Source: JAWKMZ01 sp041391965 (GTDB lineage: Bacteria; Bacteroidota; Bacteroidia; Flavobacteriales; Flavobacteriaceae). From it: a DNA stretch of 64,000 nucleotides. Within the stretch, counting starts at the first letter, position 1, and each line of letters begins with the position of its first letter. The position numbers and the translations under genes were made by a program. The notes under the pieces are model-generated. The model did not search any database. It saw only the letters and a program-made list of their open reading frames with translations, and had not been told where the DNA came from. Below, one piece after another: positions 8,420 through 16,075 of this stretch. The stretch is from contig JAWKMZ010000001.1 in the NCBI GenBank assembly GCA_041391965.1, forward strand, positions 535,307 to 599,306. Direction: 5' to 3'.

Positions 8420-9415
8420 TTAAGAATTATAAGCCCATTTTAAATAAATGGAGCCCCAAGTAAAGCCACCTCCAAAGGCTGCAAAAATCAATTTGTCACC
8501 TTTTTTGAGTTGGGATTCATAGTCAAATAAAAGTAATGGTAATGTTGCTGATGTTGTGTTTCCGTATTTATGGATGTTCATCATCACTTTATCATCTTCA
8601 AGCTCAATTCTGCTTGCTGTAGCATCAATAATACGTTTATTTGCTTGATGTGCTGCCAACCAAGCTATGTCTTTTTTGGTTAGGTTGTTGCGTTTTAATA
8701 TTTTTTCGGTTACGTCTGCCATATTAAAAACAGCATTTTTAAATACTGTTTTCCCATCTTGAAATACATAATGTTTTCCTTCGGCAACAGCTTCTGGAGT
8801 TGATGGATATGAAGACCCTCCATAAGTAGCTTGCAAAAATTCGCGTCCTGTACCATCACTTCTCAATAATTCATCTTGAAGCCCTAAACCTTCGGTATTA
8901 GGTTCAAACAAAACTGCTCCTGCACCATCTCCAAAAATGATACATGTGGCTCTGTCTTTATAGTTAATGAATGACGAATTTTTATCGGCTCCTATTAAAA
9001 GCACTTTTTTGTATTTACCAGATTCTATATATCTGGCAGCAACGGACATTCCATATAAAAAACTAGAACATGCTGCTTCCAAATCAAAAGAAAACGCATT
9101 GGTGGCTCCTATTTGAGTTGCTGTAAAAGCTGATGTTGAAGCGGCTTTCATATCTGGTGTTGCTGTAGCAACAATAACTAATTCTATTTCTTTAGGATCG
9201 AGTCCTTTTTTATCTATAAGATTTTGGGCGGCTTTGATGGCGAGATATGAAGTTCCTTTACCATCTTCTTTAAGAATCCGTCGTTCTTTAATGCCTGTTC
9301 TTGAAGTAATCCATTCGTCATTTGTATCTACCAACGTTTCTAAAATTTGGTTGGTCAATACATAGTCAGGTACATAACCTCCAATGGCAGTAATTGCAGC
9401 AGTGATGTTACTCAT
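8420..9415 (-). CDS. fabH: 3-oxoacyl-ACP synthase III (KAS III)
   Basis: Cytoplasmic condensing enzyme of 331 residues that starts fatty acid synthesis by joining an acyl-CoA to malonyl-ACP. In iso-branched-fatty-acid bacteria such as flavobacteria it is expected to take branched acyl-CoA primers (family knowledge). The catalytic triad is visible: C116 in EAACSS, H256 in AHQAN and N286 in KYGNTT. The Arg-rich CoA-binding segment TGIKERR is near 40-46. It is the first gene of the fabH-accB-accC cluster. Confidence 0.95.
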   Translation of the reverse strand: MSNITAAITAIGGYVPDYVLTNQILETLVDTNDEWITSRTGIKERRILKEDGKGTSYLAIKAAQNLIDKKGLDPKEIELVIVATATPDMKAASTSAFTATQIGATNAFSFDLEAACSSFLYGMSVAARYIESGKYKKVLLIGADKNSSFINYKDRATCIIFGDGAGAVLFEPNTEGLGLQDELLRSDGTGREFLQATYGGSSYPSTPEAVAEGKHYVFQDGKTVFKNAVFNMADVTEKILKRNNLTKKDIAWLAAHQANKRIIDATASRIELEDDKVMMNIHKYGNTTSATLPLLLFDYESQLKKGDKLIFAAFGGGFTWGSIYLKWAYNS

Positions 9416-9549
9416 TTTTTAAGATTAAATTGACCGAAAATGGATTAAAAAACGTAAAAAGAGTTTGAATTTTATTCAATTTACCAATTTTTGGTCAAAT
9501 ATGATGCAAAGTAAGTTGTTTTTAAGACTTTCAAAAATTAATCACAAAA

Positions 9550-9573
9550 AAAACGCTCAATGTTGAGCGTTTT
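9550..9573 (-). terminator. Rho-independent terminator after rpmF
   Basis: The 11-bp inverted repeat AAAACGCTCAA / TTGAGCGTTTT is separated by only 2 nt (so a small internal loop forms) and is followed on the minus strand by eight Ts. It separates the YceD-rpmF unit from fabH. Confidence 0.87.
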
Positions 9574-9593
9574 ATTGTATGCGTGCATAATAG

Positions 9594-9797
9594 TTATGCT
9601 AAGTTTTCTTCTTTTTCTGAATTGTCAATAAGCACTTGGCCTCTGTAATAAAGTTTGCCTTCATGCCAATGAGCTCTGTGGTATAAGTGTGCTTCTCCTG
9701 TTGTAGGACACGTAGCGATCTGAGGAACAGATGCTTTGTAATGTGTTCTTCTCTTATCTCTTCTTGTTTTAGAAATTTTTCTTTTAGGATGTGCCAT
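9594..9797 (-). CDS. rpmF: 50S ribosomal protein L32
   Basis: Small basic ribosomal protein of 67 residues starting MAHPKRKISKTRRDKRRTHY, the characteristic L32 N terminus. The usual CxxC zinc pairs are reduced: there is a single cysteine in IATCPTTGEAH, so this looks like a zinc-independent form. It follows the YceD-like gene by 9 bp, the same arrangement as yceD-rpmF in many bacteria. Confidence 0.95.
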   Translation of the reverse strand: MAHPKRKISKTRRDKRRTHYKASVPQIATCPTTGEAHLYHRAHWHEGKLYYRGQVLIDNSEKEENLA

Positions 9798-9806
9798 TTT
9801 ATATAA

Positions 9807-10346
9807 TTATTTATCCGTTAATAGTTTTTTTAATGTATTCCAACGAGGATCTATATCTTCTGTCTTTTCTTTTTCTTCTAAGCCTTTTGGGCTTAATTCT
9901 TCTAATTTTTTAAGTATGTCTGACTCTAATGTGCCATCAGCAATTCCTGGGTGAATTCGTTTTGCAGGCATGGACAATATGATCAACTCATATATATATT
10001 GCGCTACATTAATTTCATACTCACCATGTGGAATAATTAAAATGTCTTCATTTTCATCATTATATTCATCACCAAACTTAACTACCAAATCAAAAGTTCC
10101 TTTTAATTTTTGGTCATAAGGCTCATTGGTGGTGTCACAATTGACATTGACTTTTCCTGAAATCTGAAAATGCAATTCTAAAAGTGTTGTCTTTTTTTCA
10201 AAACCCAAATCAACTTTTACATTGACATCATTAAACTCATCATACTCAAAATAATCAAAGAACTTTTTATCAATTTGATAATCAAAATGGTGTTTTCCTA
10301 GTTTTAGACCAACAAATTGGATGTTGTACTCTTTTAAAGGCTTCAT
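9807..10346 (-). CDS. YceD/DUF177 family protein (23S rRNA accumulation protein)
   Basis: Cytoplasmic protein of 179 residues in the DUF177 family. It has the central region rich in acidic residues and the conserved C-terminal segment (PAKRIHPG, then DPRWNTLKKLL). E. coli YceD affects 23S rRNA accumulation; that role is transferred from the family, not shown here. The cysteine pair of some members is reduced to a single cysteine (NVNCDTTNEPYD). It is cotranscribed with rpmF from a TATATTTG -7 element at 10370-10377 on the minus strand. Confidence 0.85.
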   Translation of the reverse strand: MKPLKEYNIQFVGLKLGKHHFDYQIDKKFFDYFEYDEFNDVNVKVDLGFEKKTTLLELHFQISGKVNVNCDTTNEPYDQKLKGTFDLVVKFGDEYNDENEDILIIPHGEYEINVAQYIYELIILSMPAKRIHPGIADGTLESDILKKLEELSPKGLEEKEKTEDIDPRWNTLKKLLTDK

Positions 10347-10369
10347 TATTCACATTCATTTTGAGCCTG

Positions 10370-10377
10370 CAAATATA
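10370..10377 (-). promoter_or_regulatory. -7 element (TATATTTG) of the yceD-rpmF operon
   Basis: An exact TAnnTTTG match on the minus strand, 24 bp upstream of the YceD-like start codon. Confidence 0.5.
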
Positions 10378-10420
10378 TAAATTTTTTCTTTATCAAAAGA
10401 CGTTATAAACAAAAAAATGT

Positions 10421-11467
10421 TTATATCTTTTTTGAGGTTGTTTTTAAAGGGTTTTTAGATATTTTTTTATACTCTTTTCTGTTTTTAAATATTTTTATGG
10501 CAGTAAAAACAGCTTCTTTAAAAGAACTTTCATCTGCAATGCCTTTTCCTGCAATTTCATAAGCTGTACCATGGTCTGGTGAGGTTCTGACCTTACTTAA
10601 TCCTGCTGTAAAATTTACACCTTCTCCAAAGGTGATGGTTTTAAATGGAATAAGCCCTTGGTCATGATAAGAGGCAATAATGGCATCAAAATTTTTGTAA
10701 TTATTTGACCCAAAAAAACTATCGGCAGAATAGGGTCCATACACTAACTTGCCCTTTTCTTTTATTTTTTGAAGGGTTGGTCTTAAAATTTTGTCGTCTT
10801 CTTCACCAATAACACCATTGTCGCCAGCGTGCGGATTGATGGCTAAAACGGCAATTCGAGGTTTATTGATTCTAAAGTCTTTAACTAACGATTCATACAC
10901 TGTATTTACTTTTTCTTCTATTAGTTTTGAAGTGATGTGTTGAGGCACGTCTTTTACTGGAACATGATCTGTTAGTAAGCCTACTTTTAAATGGTCTGTA
11001 ACCATAAACATAAGACTATTACCTCCCAATTCTTGTGCTAAATAATTGGTGTGTCCTGGAAATTTAAAGGTTTCTGATTGAATGTTGTGCTTATTGATTG
11101 GTGCTGTTACTAAAACATCAACTTCATCATTTTTTAAGGCTTTAGTTGCTGCTTCTAATGATTTTATAGCATATTCCCCTATTTTTAAATCTTCTTTACC
11201 AAATTCAATTTCTACATTTTCTTTCCATACATTAACTACATTGACTTTGCCTTCTACAACTTGGTTTAAATCGTTAATGCCATGAAAATTTATAGGATTG
11301 TCTAATTGTTTTTTTAAAAAGGACATCATTTTTATAGATGCAAAAATTATTGGTGTGCAAAACTCAAGCATTCTTGGGTCTTCAAAGGTTTTTATTATTA
11401 TTTCGGCACCAATACCATTTAAATCGCCAACTGAAATACCAACTTTTATATGTTCCTCTTTTTTCAT
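10421..11467 (-). CDS. pdxA: 4-hydroxythreonine-4-phosphate dehydrogenase
   Basis: Cytoplasmic NAD- and metal-dependent dehydrogenase of pyridoxal phosphate synthesis (DXP-dependent route), 348 residues. Family blocks are visible: VGISVGDLNGIGAEI at the N terminus, TAPINKHNI, FPGHTNYLAQ, LAINPHAGDNG and YHDQGLIPFK, with the metal-binding histidines in the FPGHT, NPHAGD and YHDQG blocks. It ends with a lysine-rich tail. It is divergent from ribE, with both promoters in the 59-bp gap. Confidence 0.95.
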   Translation of the reverse strand: MKKEEHIKVGISVGDLNGIGAEIIIKTFEDPRMLEFCTPIIFASIKMMSFLKKQLDNPINFHGINDLNQVVEGKVNVVNVWKENVEIEFGKEDLKIGEYAIKSLEAATKALKNDEVDVLVTAPINKHNIQSETFKFPGHTNYLAQELGGNSLMFMVTDHLKVGLLTDHVPVKDVPQHITSKLIEEKVNTVYESLVKDFRINKPRIAVLAINPHAGDNGVIGEEDDKILRPTLQKIKEKGKLVYGPYSADSFFGSNNYKNFDAIIASYHDQGLIPFKTITFGEGVNFTAGLSKVRTSPDHGTAYEIAGKGIADESSFKEAVFTAIKIFKNRKEYKKISKNPLKTTSKKI

Positions 11468-11475
11468 TAAAACCC

Positions 11476-11483
11476 TATCTTTG
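11476..11483 (+). promoter_or_regulatory. -7 element (TATCTTTG) of ribE
   Basis: An exact TAnnTTTG match, 43 bp upstream of the ribE start. Confidence 0.5.
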
Positions 11484-11501
11484 TAACTAAATTTATACTT
11501 G

Positions 11502-11509
11502 CAAATTTA
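11502..11509 (-). promoter_or_regulatory. -7 element (TAAATTTG) of pdxA
   Basis: An exact TAnnTTTG match on the minus strand, 34 bp upstream of the pdxA start, interleaved with the divergent ribE promoter. Confidence 0.5.
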
Positions 11510-11526
11510 ATTAATTATTCGACATT

Positions 11527-12117
11527 ATGTTTACAGGAATTATTGAAGATTTAGGAGTCATTACTAATTTAACTTATGAAAATGACAACCTTCACCTCAC
11601 CTTAAAAAGCAATATCACTTCCGAATTAAAAATAGATCAAAGTTTAGCACATAATGGTGTTTGCTTAACTGTTGTGAATATGGACAACAGTGAATATACA
11701 GTTACTGCAATTAAAGAAACCCTAAATAAAACAACGCTTAGAAATCTTAATATTGGTGATATTGTCAATCTTGAACGTGCCATGAAGCTTGGCGACCGCC
11801 TTGATGGACACATTGTTCAAGGACATGTTGACCAAACAGCAGTTTGCAAATCAATTGAATACCAAGAAGGAAGTTGGTTTTTCACCTTTGAATATGATAA
11901 AACCTTGAATCATATTACCATAGAAAAAGGATCTATAACGGTTAATGGTGTGAGTCTTACTGTAGTTAACTCAAAAACAAACCGTTTTAGCGTTGCTATT
12001 ATTCCTTATACTTTTGAGCACACCAATTTTAAATCTTTACAAAAGGGCAGTATTGTAAATCTTGAATTTGATGTGTTGGGTAAGTATATTCAAAAGCTCA
12101 ATGCGCTTAAAATATAA
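11527..12117 (+). CDS. ribE: Riboflavin synthase alpha subunit
   Basis: Cytoplasmic enzyme of 196 residues that dismutates two 6,7-dimethyl-8-ribityllumazine molecules to riboflavin. It consists of two lumazine-binding repeats (about 1-97 and 98-195). Each has a recognisable block: MFTGIIEDLG at the start, then NGVCLTV in repeat 1 and VNGVSLTV in repeat 2, and the interdomain GHIVQGHVD. Length and order are normal. It is separated by 6 bp from the convergent small gene downstream. Confidence 0.95.
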   Translation: MFTGIIEDLGVITNLTYENDNLHLTLKSNITSELKIDQSLAHNGVCLTVVNMDNSEYTVTAIKETLNKTTLRNLNIGDIVNLERAMKLGDRLDGHIVQGHVDQTAVCKSIEYQEGSWFFTFEYDKTLNHITIEKGSITVNGVSLTVVNSKTNRFSVAIIPYTFEHTNFKSLQKGSIVNLEFDVLGKYIQKLNALKI

Positions 12118-12123
12118 CTCTAT

Positions 12124-12327
12124 TTAGCTTTTTACTTTTTTAAAATTTTTATAAATACCAAGGGCAAGTGCTAAAAAAAACAGAACAATTATAGTGTTAT
12201 CTATTGGTAACCCTGGAGGTGGTGGTGGTGCAGGCGGAGGCGGCATACCATTGGGCTGCGCTGTACATACAAAACTTATTAATACAAATAAGATTGAGGC
12301 TAAAATTTTCTTGTTTTGTACTATCAT
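12124..12327 (-). CDS. Small PID-CTERM-like membrane protein
   Basis: A 67-residue protein from the ATG at 12327. An upstream frame to 12378 exists, but the hydrophobic signal peptide begins properly at MIVQNKK. Layout: signal peptide (about 5-25, ending at TAQ), a run of prolines with glycine, the motif GLPIDN, a single hydrophobic helix (about 44-59) and a basic tail NFKKVKS. This matches the small flavobacterial proteins recognised by a C-terminal P-I-D motif, a transmembrane helix and a basic end (PID-CTERM), thought to be a protein-sorting signal. Substrate and function are unknown. Confidence 0.65.
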   Translation of the reverse strand: MIVQNKKILASILFVLISFVCTAQPNGMPPPPAPPPPPGLPIDNTIIVLFFLALALGIYKNFKKVKS

Positions 12328-12641
12328 TATAACGTAAATGTATAAAAAAAAGCGAGTTAACAAAATATTTCTCGGCAAGAGGGTGGTTATAATGAATATT
12401 GTGTCAACAAGAATTCAGCTAATCTACCCTTTTAAAATAATGCTATTTCACTTATACTATACTAATTAATAATCGAAACAAATATATAATTTTAAAATAA
12501 ATCCTTAAATTAAATTTGTCATCTTTTTTTAAATCAAAATTTGATAAATATATATAAATTAAAGTTTTAGCAATTTAATTTGATTTTAAATATATGTATT
12601 TACTTACGAAATATCATGTTAACTGGTTTTACAAAATTGGT
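12328..12641. other. AT-rich intergenic region, no gene seen
   Basis: A 314-bp gap between the PID-CTERM-like gene and the 3' end of the Crp/Fnr gene, both on the minus strand. It is very AT-rich. The plus strand has a TAAATTTG string near 12510, but no credible plus-strand gene follows. It should hold the promoter of the small gene and the end of the regulator transcript, but no convincing terminator stem is visible. Confidence 0.5.
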
Positions 12642-13319
12642 TTATTCCATTTGTAATAATCCATTTTTGCTTTTAATTTTTATTTGCTTTCCAGTAGTTG
12701 AGATTAATCCTTCCTTTTTAAATTGTGATAGGACTCTAATTGCCGATTCTGTGGCTGTGCCAACTATATTTGCATAATCTTCTCTTGATAAAACCACATT
12801 CAAAAAACCTTCATCATCTCTACCAAAATTCGTATCAATGTACAATAATGTTTCTGCTAAACGTTGTCTTACTGATTTTTGAGCCATATCTACAATAATA
12901 TTGTCCGACTCTTTTAAATCTTTAGCCATTTGCTTCATAACATCCATAGAAAAACTTGAGTTTTTTTGCAAATTTCCGATAATTTCGGTTTTGGGTATAA
13001 AACACACTTCCATATCACTTAAAGCTGTGGCGCTTAAGTTAGCCGATTCATCACCAATTAAAGAACGTTGTCCCAACAAATCACCTTTAAGCACTAATTT
13101 GACAATTTGGTCTTTGCCATTTGCACTTAGCTTAGACAGTTTGCAAATACCATCCTTTACACAATAAACGCCGTTTAACGTTTCGCCTTCTTCAAAAATA
13201 AGTTCTCCTTTTTTAATGTATTTAGACGTTTTACATCCAGAAATACGCATCAACTCATCTCTGGTTAATGCCTTTAAAGAGTTAAACTGACTGATGATAC
13301 ATTGTTCGCACTTACTCAT
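12642..13319 (-). CDS. Crp/Fnr-family transcriptional regulator (FNR-like, probable oxygen sensor)
   Basis: DNA-binding regulator of 225 residues: cyclic-nucleotide-type beta-roll (about 25-115), dimerisation helix (about 120-150), and winged helix-turn-helix (about 165-215). Cysteines C4, C7 and C29 near the N terminus, plus C53, C59 and C106, could ligate an Fe-S cluster as in FNR (which uses three N-terminal and one central cysteine); this is inference. The recognition helix reads T-E-S-A-I-R, keeping the E and R of the FNR E-x-x-S-R pattern but with I in place of S. It is divergent from ccoI, and FNR-like boxes occur before ccoI, ccoS, nirK and hemN, the likely targets. Confidence 0.88.
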   Translation of the reverse strand: MSKCEQCIISQFNSLKALTRDELMRISGCKTSKYIKKGELIFEEGETLNGVYCVKDGICKLSKLSANGKDQIVKLVLKGDLLGQRSLIGDESANLSATALSDMEVCFIPKTEIIGNLQKNSSFSMDVMKQMAKDLKESDNIIVDMAQKSVRQRLAETLLYIDTNFGRDDEGFLNVVLSREDYANIVGTATESAIRVLSQFKKEGLISTTGKQIKIKSKNGLLQME

Positions 13320-13355
13320 ATACTTTTTATTGTGTTTTGTAAAATTACGTAAAAC

Positions 13356-13399
13356 ATGACAAATATCATATTATAAACTCATTCTGTTTTCAACCTTTG
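13356..13399 (+). promoter_or_regulatory. FNR-like box plus -7 element of ccoI
   Basis: The palindrome ATGAC-AAAT-ATCAT is at 13356-13369. The -7 element AACCTTTG is at 13392-13399 (7 of 8 to TAnnTTTG). The distance from the palindrome centre to the final G is 36.5 bp, identical to the three other sites in the window. Predicted activator position is about -41. Confidence 0.75.
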
Positions 13400-13424
13400 C
13401 AAAAGGTATAAATGAGCAAATATT

Positions 13425-15797
13425 ATGGAGCAAACCCAATGTTTCCACTGTGGTGACATCTGCAAAAAAGACGTCCTGTTTTTTGACGAAAAATTGTTTT
13501 GTTGTAACGGCTGTAAAACAGTTTATGAGATTTTTTCGAAAAATGACTTGACTTGTTATTATGACTTACAAGCGGCTCCTGGAATTATTCCAAAAGAAAT
13601 TGAGGGAAAATATGATTTTCTTAACGACGCCAATATTATTGAAAAATTGGTTGAGTTTAATGATGGGCAAACTCAAATTGTTACCTTATACATTCCACAT
13701 ATGCATTGCAGTTCGTGCATTTGGATTTTAGAAAATCTCAACAAATTACAACCTGAAATTTCATCATCTCAAGTAAATTTTGGTAAAAAAACAGTTCGAG
13801 TTAATTATAATCCTGAAACTACATCGCTTAAAAAAATTGTTTTGTTATTAAGTTCCATAGGTTACGAACCTTACATTTCTTTAAATGATTTTAAAACTGG
13901 GAAAGAGCACATCAACAGAAGCTTAATATACAAATTAGGAATTGCTGGTTTTGCTTTTGGCAATGTGATGTTTTTATCGTTTCCAGAATACTTTGAAGTC
14001 AACGAATTTTGGTTAGACCACTATAAACCTTTGTTTAGGTGGTTGATGTTTGCCTTTTCACTTCCTGTGGTTTTTTATGCTGGACAAGATTATTTTATTT
14101 CTGCATACAAAGGATTGAGCTCTAAAATTTTGAATATTGATGTACCTATTGCGCTAGGAATTTCTGTTTTATTTTTAAGAAGTACTATTGATATATTATT
14201 TGATTTAGGTTCAGGGTTTTTTGATAGCTTAACAGGTTTGGTGTTCTTTTTGTTACTCGGAAAATTTTTTCAGCAAAAAACCTATACGTTTCTATCGTTT
14301 GAACGCGATTATAAATCGTATTTCCCAATTGCAATCACTAAAGTTTTAGAAGGTAAAGAAACACCTATTCAGGTTTATGATATAAAAAAAGGAGATCGGT
14401 TATTGATACGTAATGAAGAACTTATTCCTGTTGATAGCATTCTCATTAACGGAAAAGCAAAAATAGATTACAGTTTTGTGACAGGAGAATCTGAAGCCAT
14501 CAGAAAACATTCTGGCGACAAGCTATTTGCAGGAGGCAAGCAAACTTCTGGCGTTATCGAAATAGAAGCCATAAAATCTATAGAACAAAGTTATTTAACC
14601 CAATTATGGAGTAACGATGTGTTTAGTAAAAATAAGGAAGATAGCTTTACAACCTTAACCAACACTATTAGTAAGCGTTTTACCATCTATGTTTTGAGCA
14701 TAGCTTTTATAGCTACAACTTATTGGTTGTTTGCCGATGCCTCTAAAGCAATAAACGTATTTACCGCTGTTTTAATTATTGCTTGTCCTTGTGCTTTAGC
14801 ACTTGCGGCACCTTTTGCCTTAGGAAATTTATTACGCCTTTTTGGAAAGCACAAGTTTTATCTAAAAAATGTAAGCGTTATTGAACAACTCGCAGCAATT
14901 AATACCATTATTTTTGATAAAACAGGCACTATAACTTCCAACAAAAAAAGCACTGCAACCTATGATGGTGATTTGCTTACAGCTACTGAAGAACAACTGC
15001 TAAAAAACACACTTAGAGGCTCCAATCATCCTTTAAGTAGAACATTGTATGATATTTTAGATGAATATCAAATCATTACACTCAACCATTTTGAAGAACA
15101 CTTAGGAAAAGGGATTGAAGCCACTCATAACAATGATAGCATAAAAGTTGGTTCGGCTCAGTTTGTAGGCAATATACAGGATGTTTCTGTTTTAAATACA
15201 ACAGTTCATATAAGCTCTAATACTATATACAAAGGGAAATTCACATTTTATAACAGTTATAGAGATGGCTTGTCAAGATTGTTTAACCAATTAAAAAAAC
15301 AATATGATTTAGTCATTCTTTCTGGTGATAATGAAGGTGAATTGGAAAATCTGAAAAAATTATTGCCAGCAAAAACTAAACTAATTTTCAATCAAAAACC
15401 CGATGATAAGTTAGAGTATATCAAATACCATCAAACTGAAGGTGCTAAAATAGTAATGGTTGGCGACGGACTTAATGATGCTGGTGCTTTGGCACAAAGT
15501 AATGTTGGTATTGCATTATCAGAAAACGTCAATGTATTCTCACCGGCTTGTGATGCTATTTTAGATGCTTCAAAATTTAATCAATTAAACCGATTTTTAA
15601 AAGCATCAAAAAACACTATAAAAATTATAAAATGGAGTTTTGTACTATCGTTTATATATAATTGTATTGGGGTTTATTTTGCAGTTACAGGACAATTAGA
15701 ACCTGTTATAGCTGCCATTTTAATGCCTTTAAGTTCTATAAGTGTAGTTGCGTTTACAACAGTTGCAACCAATTTTATAGGTAGAAAATTAAATTAG
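13425..15797 (+). CDS. ccoI: Copper-translocating P1B-type ATPase of cbb3 oxidase assembly
   Basis: Inner-membrane heavy-metal ATPase of 790 residues (CcoI/FixI type) that exports copper needed for assembling the cbb3 oxidase. An N-terminal Cys-rich metal-binding region (C6xxC9, then FCCNGC near 28-33) precedes a heavy-metal-associated domain with MHCSSC (C95, C98). Six to eight membrane helices follow, with the P1B transport motif CPC (454-456). The phosphorylation motif DKTGT starts at D498, with the TGES actuator loop and the GDGLND hinge present. It is the first gene of the cbb3 block and has its own FNR-like box. Confidence 0.93.
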   Translation: MEQTQCFHCGDICKKDVLFFDEKLFCCNGCKTVYEIFSKNDLTCYYDLQAAPGIIPKEIEGKYDFLNDANIIEKLVEFNDGQTQIVTLYIPHMHCSSCIWILENLNKLQPEISSSQVNFGKKTVRVNYNPETTSLKKIVLLLSSIGYEPYISLNDFKTGKEHINRSLIYKLGIAGFAFGNVMFLSFPEYFEVNEFWLDHYKPLFRWLMFAFSLPVVFYAGQDYFISAYKGLSSKILNIDVPIALGISVLFLRSTIDILFDLGSGFFDSLTGLVFFLLLGKFFQQKTYTFLSFERDYKSYFPIAITKVLEGKETPIQVYDIKKGDRLLIRNEELIPVDSILINGKAKIDYSFVTGESEAIRKHSGDKLFAGGKQTSGVIEIEAIKSIEQSYLTQLWSNDVFSKNKEDSFTTLTNTISKRFTIYVLSIAFIATTYWLFADASKAINVFTAVLIIACPCALALAAPFALGNLLRLFGKHKFYLKNVSVIEQLAAINTIIFDKTGTITSNKKSTATYDGDLLTATEEQLLKNTLRGSNHPLSRTLYDILDEYQIITLNHFEEHLGKGIEATHNNDSIKVGSAQFVGNIQDVSVLNTTVHISSNTIYKGKFTFYNSYRDGLSRLFNQLKKQYDLVILSGDNEGELENLKKLLPAKTKLIFNQKPDDKLEYIKYHQTEGAKIVMVGDGLNDAGALAQSNVGIALSENVNVFSPACDAILDASKFNQLNRFLKASKNTIKIIKWSFVLSFIYNCIGVYFAVTGQLEPVIAAILMPLSSISVVAFTTVATNFIGRKLN

Positions 15798-15800
15798 TCA

Positions 15801-15847
15801 AACATGATAAAAATCATGTTTTAAGTATAGATGTCACTGTATTTTTG
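15801..15847 (+). promoter_or_regulatory. FNR-like box plus -7 element of the ccoS-ccoNOQPGH operon
   Basis: A perfect 8-bp inverted repeat with a 4-nt spacer (AACATGAT-AAAA-ATCATGTT, 15801-15820), followed by TATTTTTG at 15840-15847. Centre to final G is 36.5 bp. It sits directly after the ccoI stop, giving the structural genes their own low-oxygen promoter. Confidence 0.82.
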
Positions 15848-15867
15848 TCGCATAACTTCTAATAGGT

Positions 15868-16065
15868 ATGAGTGTTATATATATTTTATTAAGCATTAGT
15901 ATTTGTGTTGCACTTGTGTTTTTTGTGGCATTCATAACTGCTGTCAAAAAAGGGCAATACGATGACAGCTACACACCTTCTGTTAGAATGCTATTTGATG
16001 ATGAACTTGTTAAAGAGCAATCAAAACCAACAATAAAAACTAAAAAGACCTCTAAAAACAAATAA
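15868..16065 (+). CDS. ccoS: Cbb3-type oxidase assembly protein CcoS
   Basis: Small inner-membrane protein of 65 residues. It has one N-terminal transmembrane helix (about 4-27), the conserved short segment KKGQYDD and a lysine-rich cytoplasmic tail. CcoS is needed for cofactor insertion into cbb3 oxidases in other bacteria. It lies 10 bp before ccoNO, in the standard assembly-plus-structural cluster. Confidence 0.9.
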   Translation: MSVIYILLSISICVALVFFVAFITAVKKGQYDDSYTPSVRMLFDDELVKEQSKPTIKTKKTSKNK

Positions 16066-16075
16066 TTACTTCCTT

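Noticed and set aside
10405..10424. ATAAACA/TGTTTAT inverted repeat at the pdxA stop as a terminator
   Set aside because: The stem is only 7 bp and contains almost no G-C pairs; too weak to call.
12580..12777. Plus-strand ORF of 65 codons overlapping the 3' end of the Crp/Fnr gene
   Set aside because: Most of it is antisense to the conserved helix-turn-helix region; the hydrophobic start is due to AT-rich intergenic sequence.
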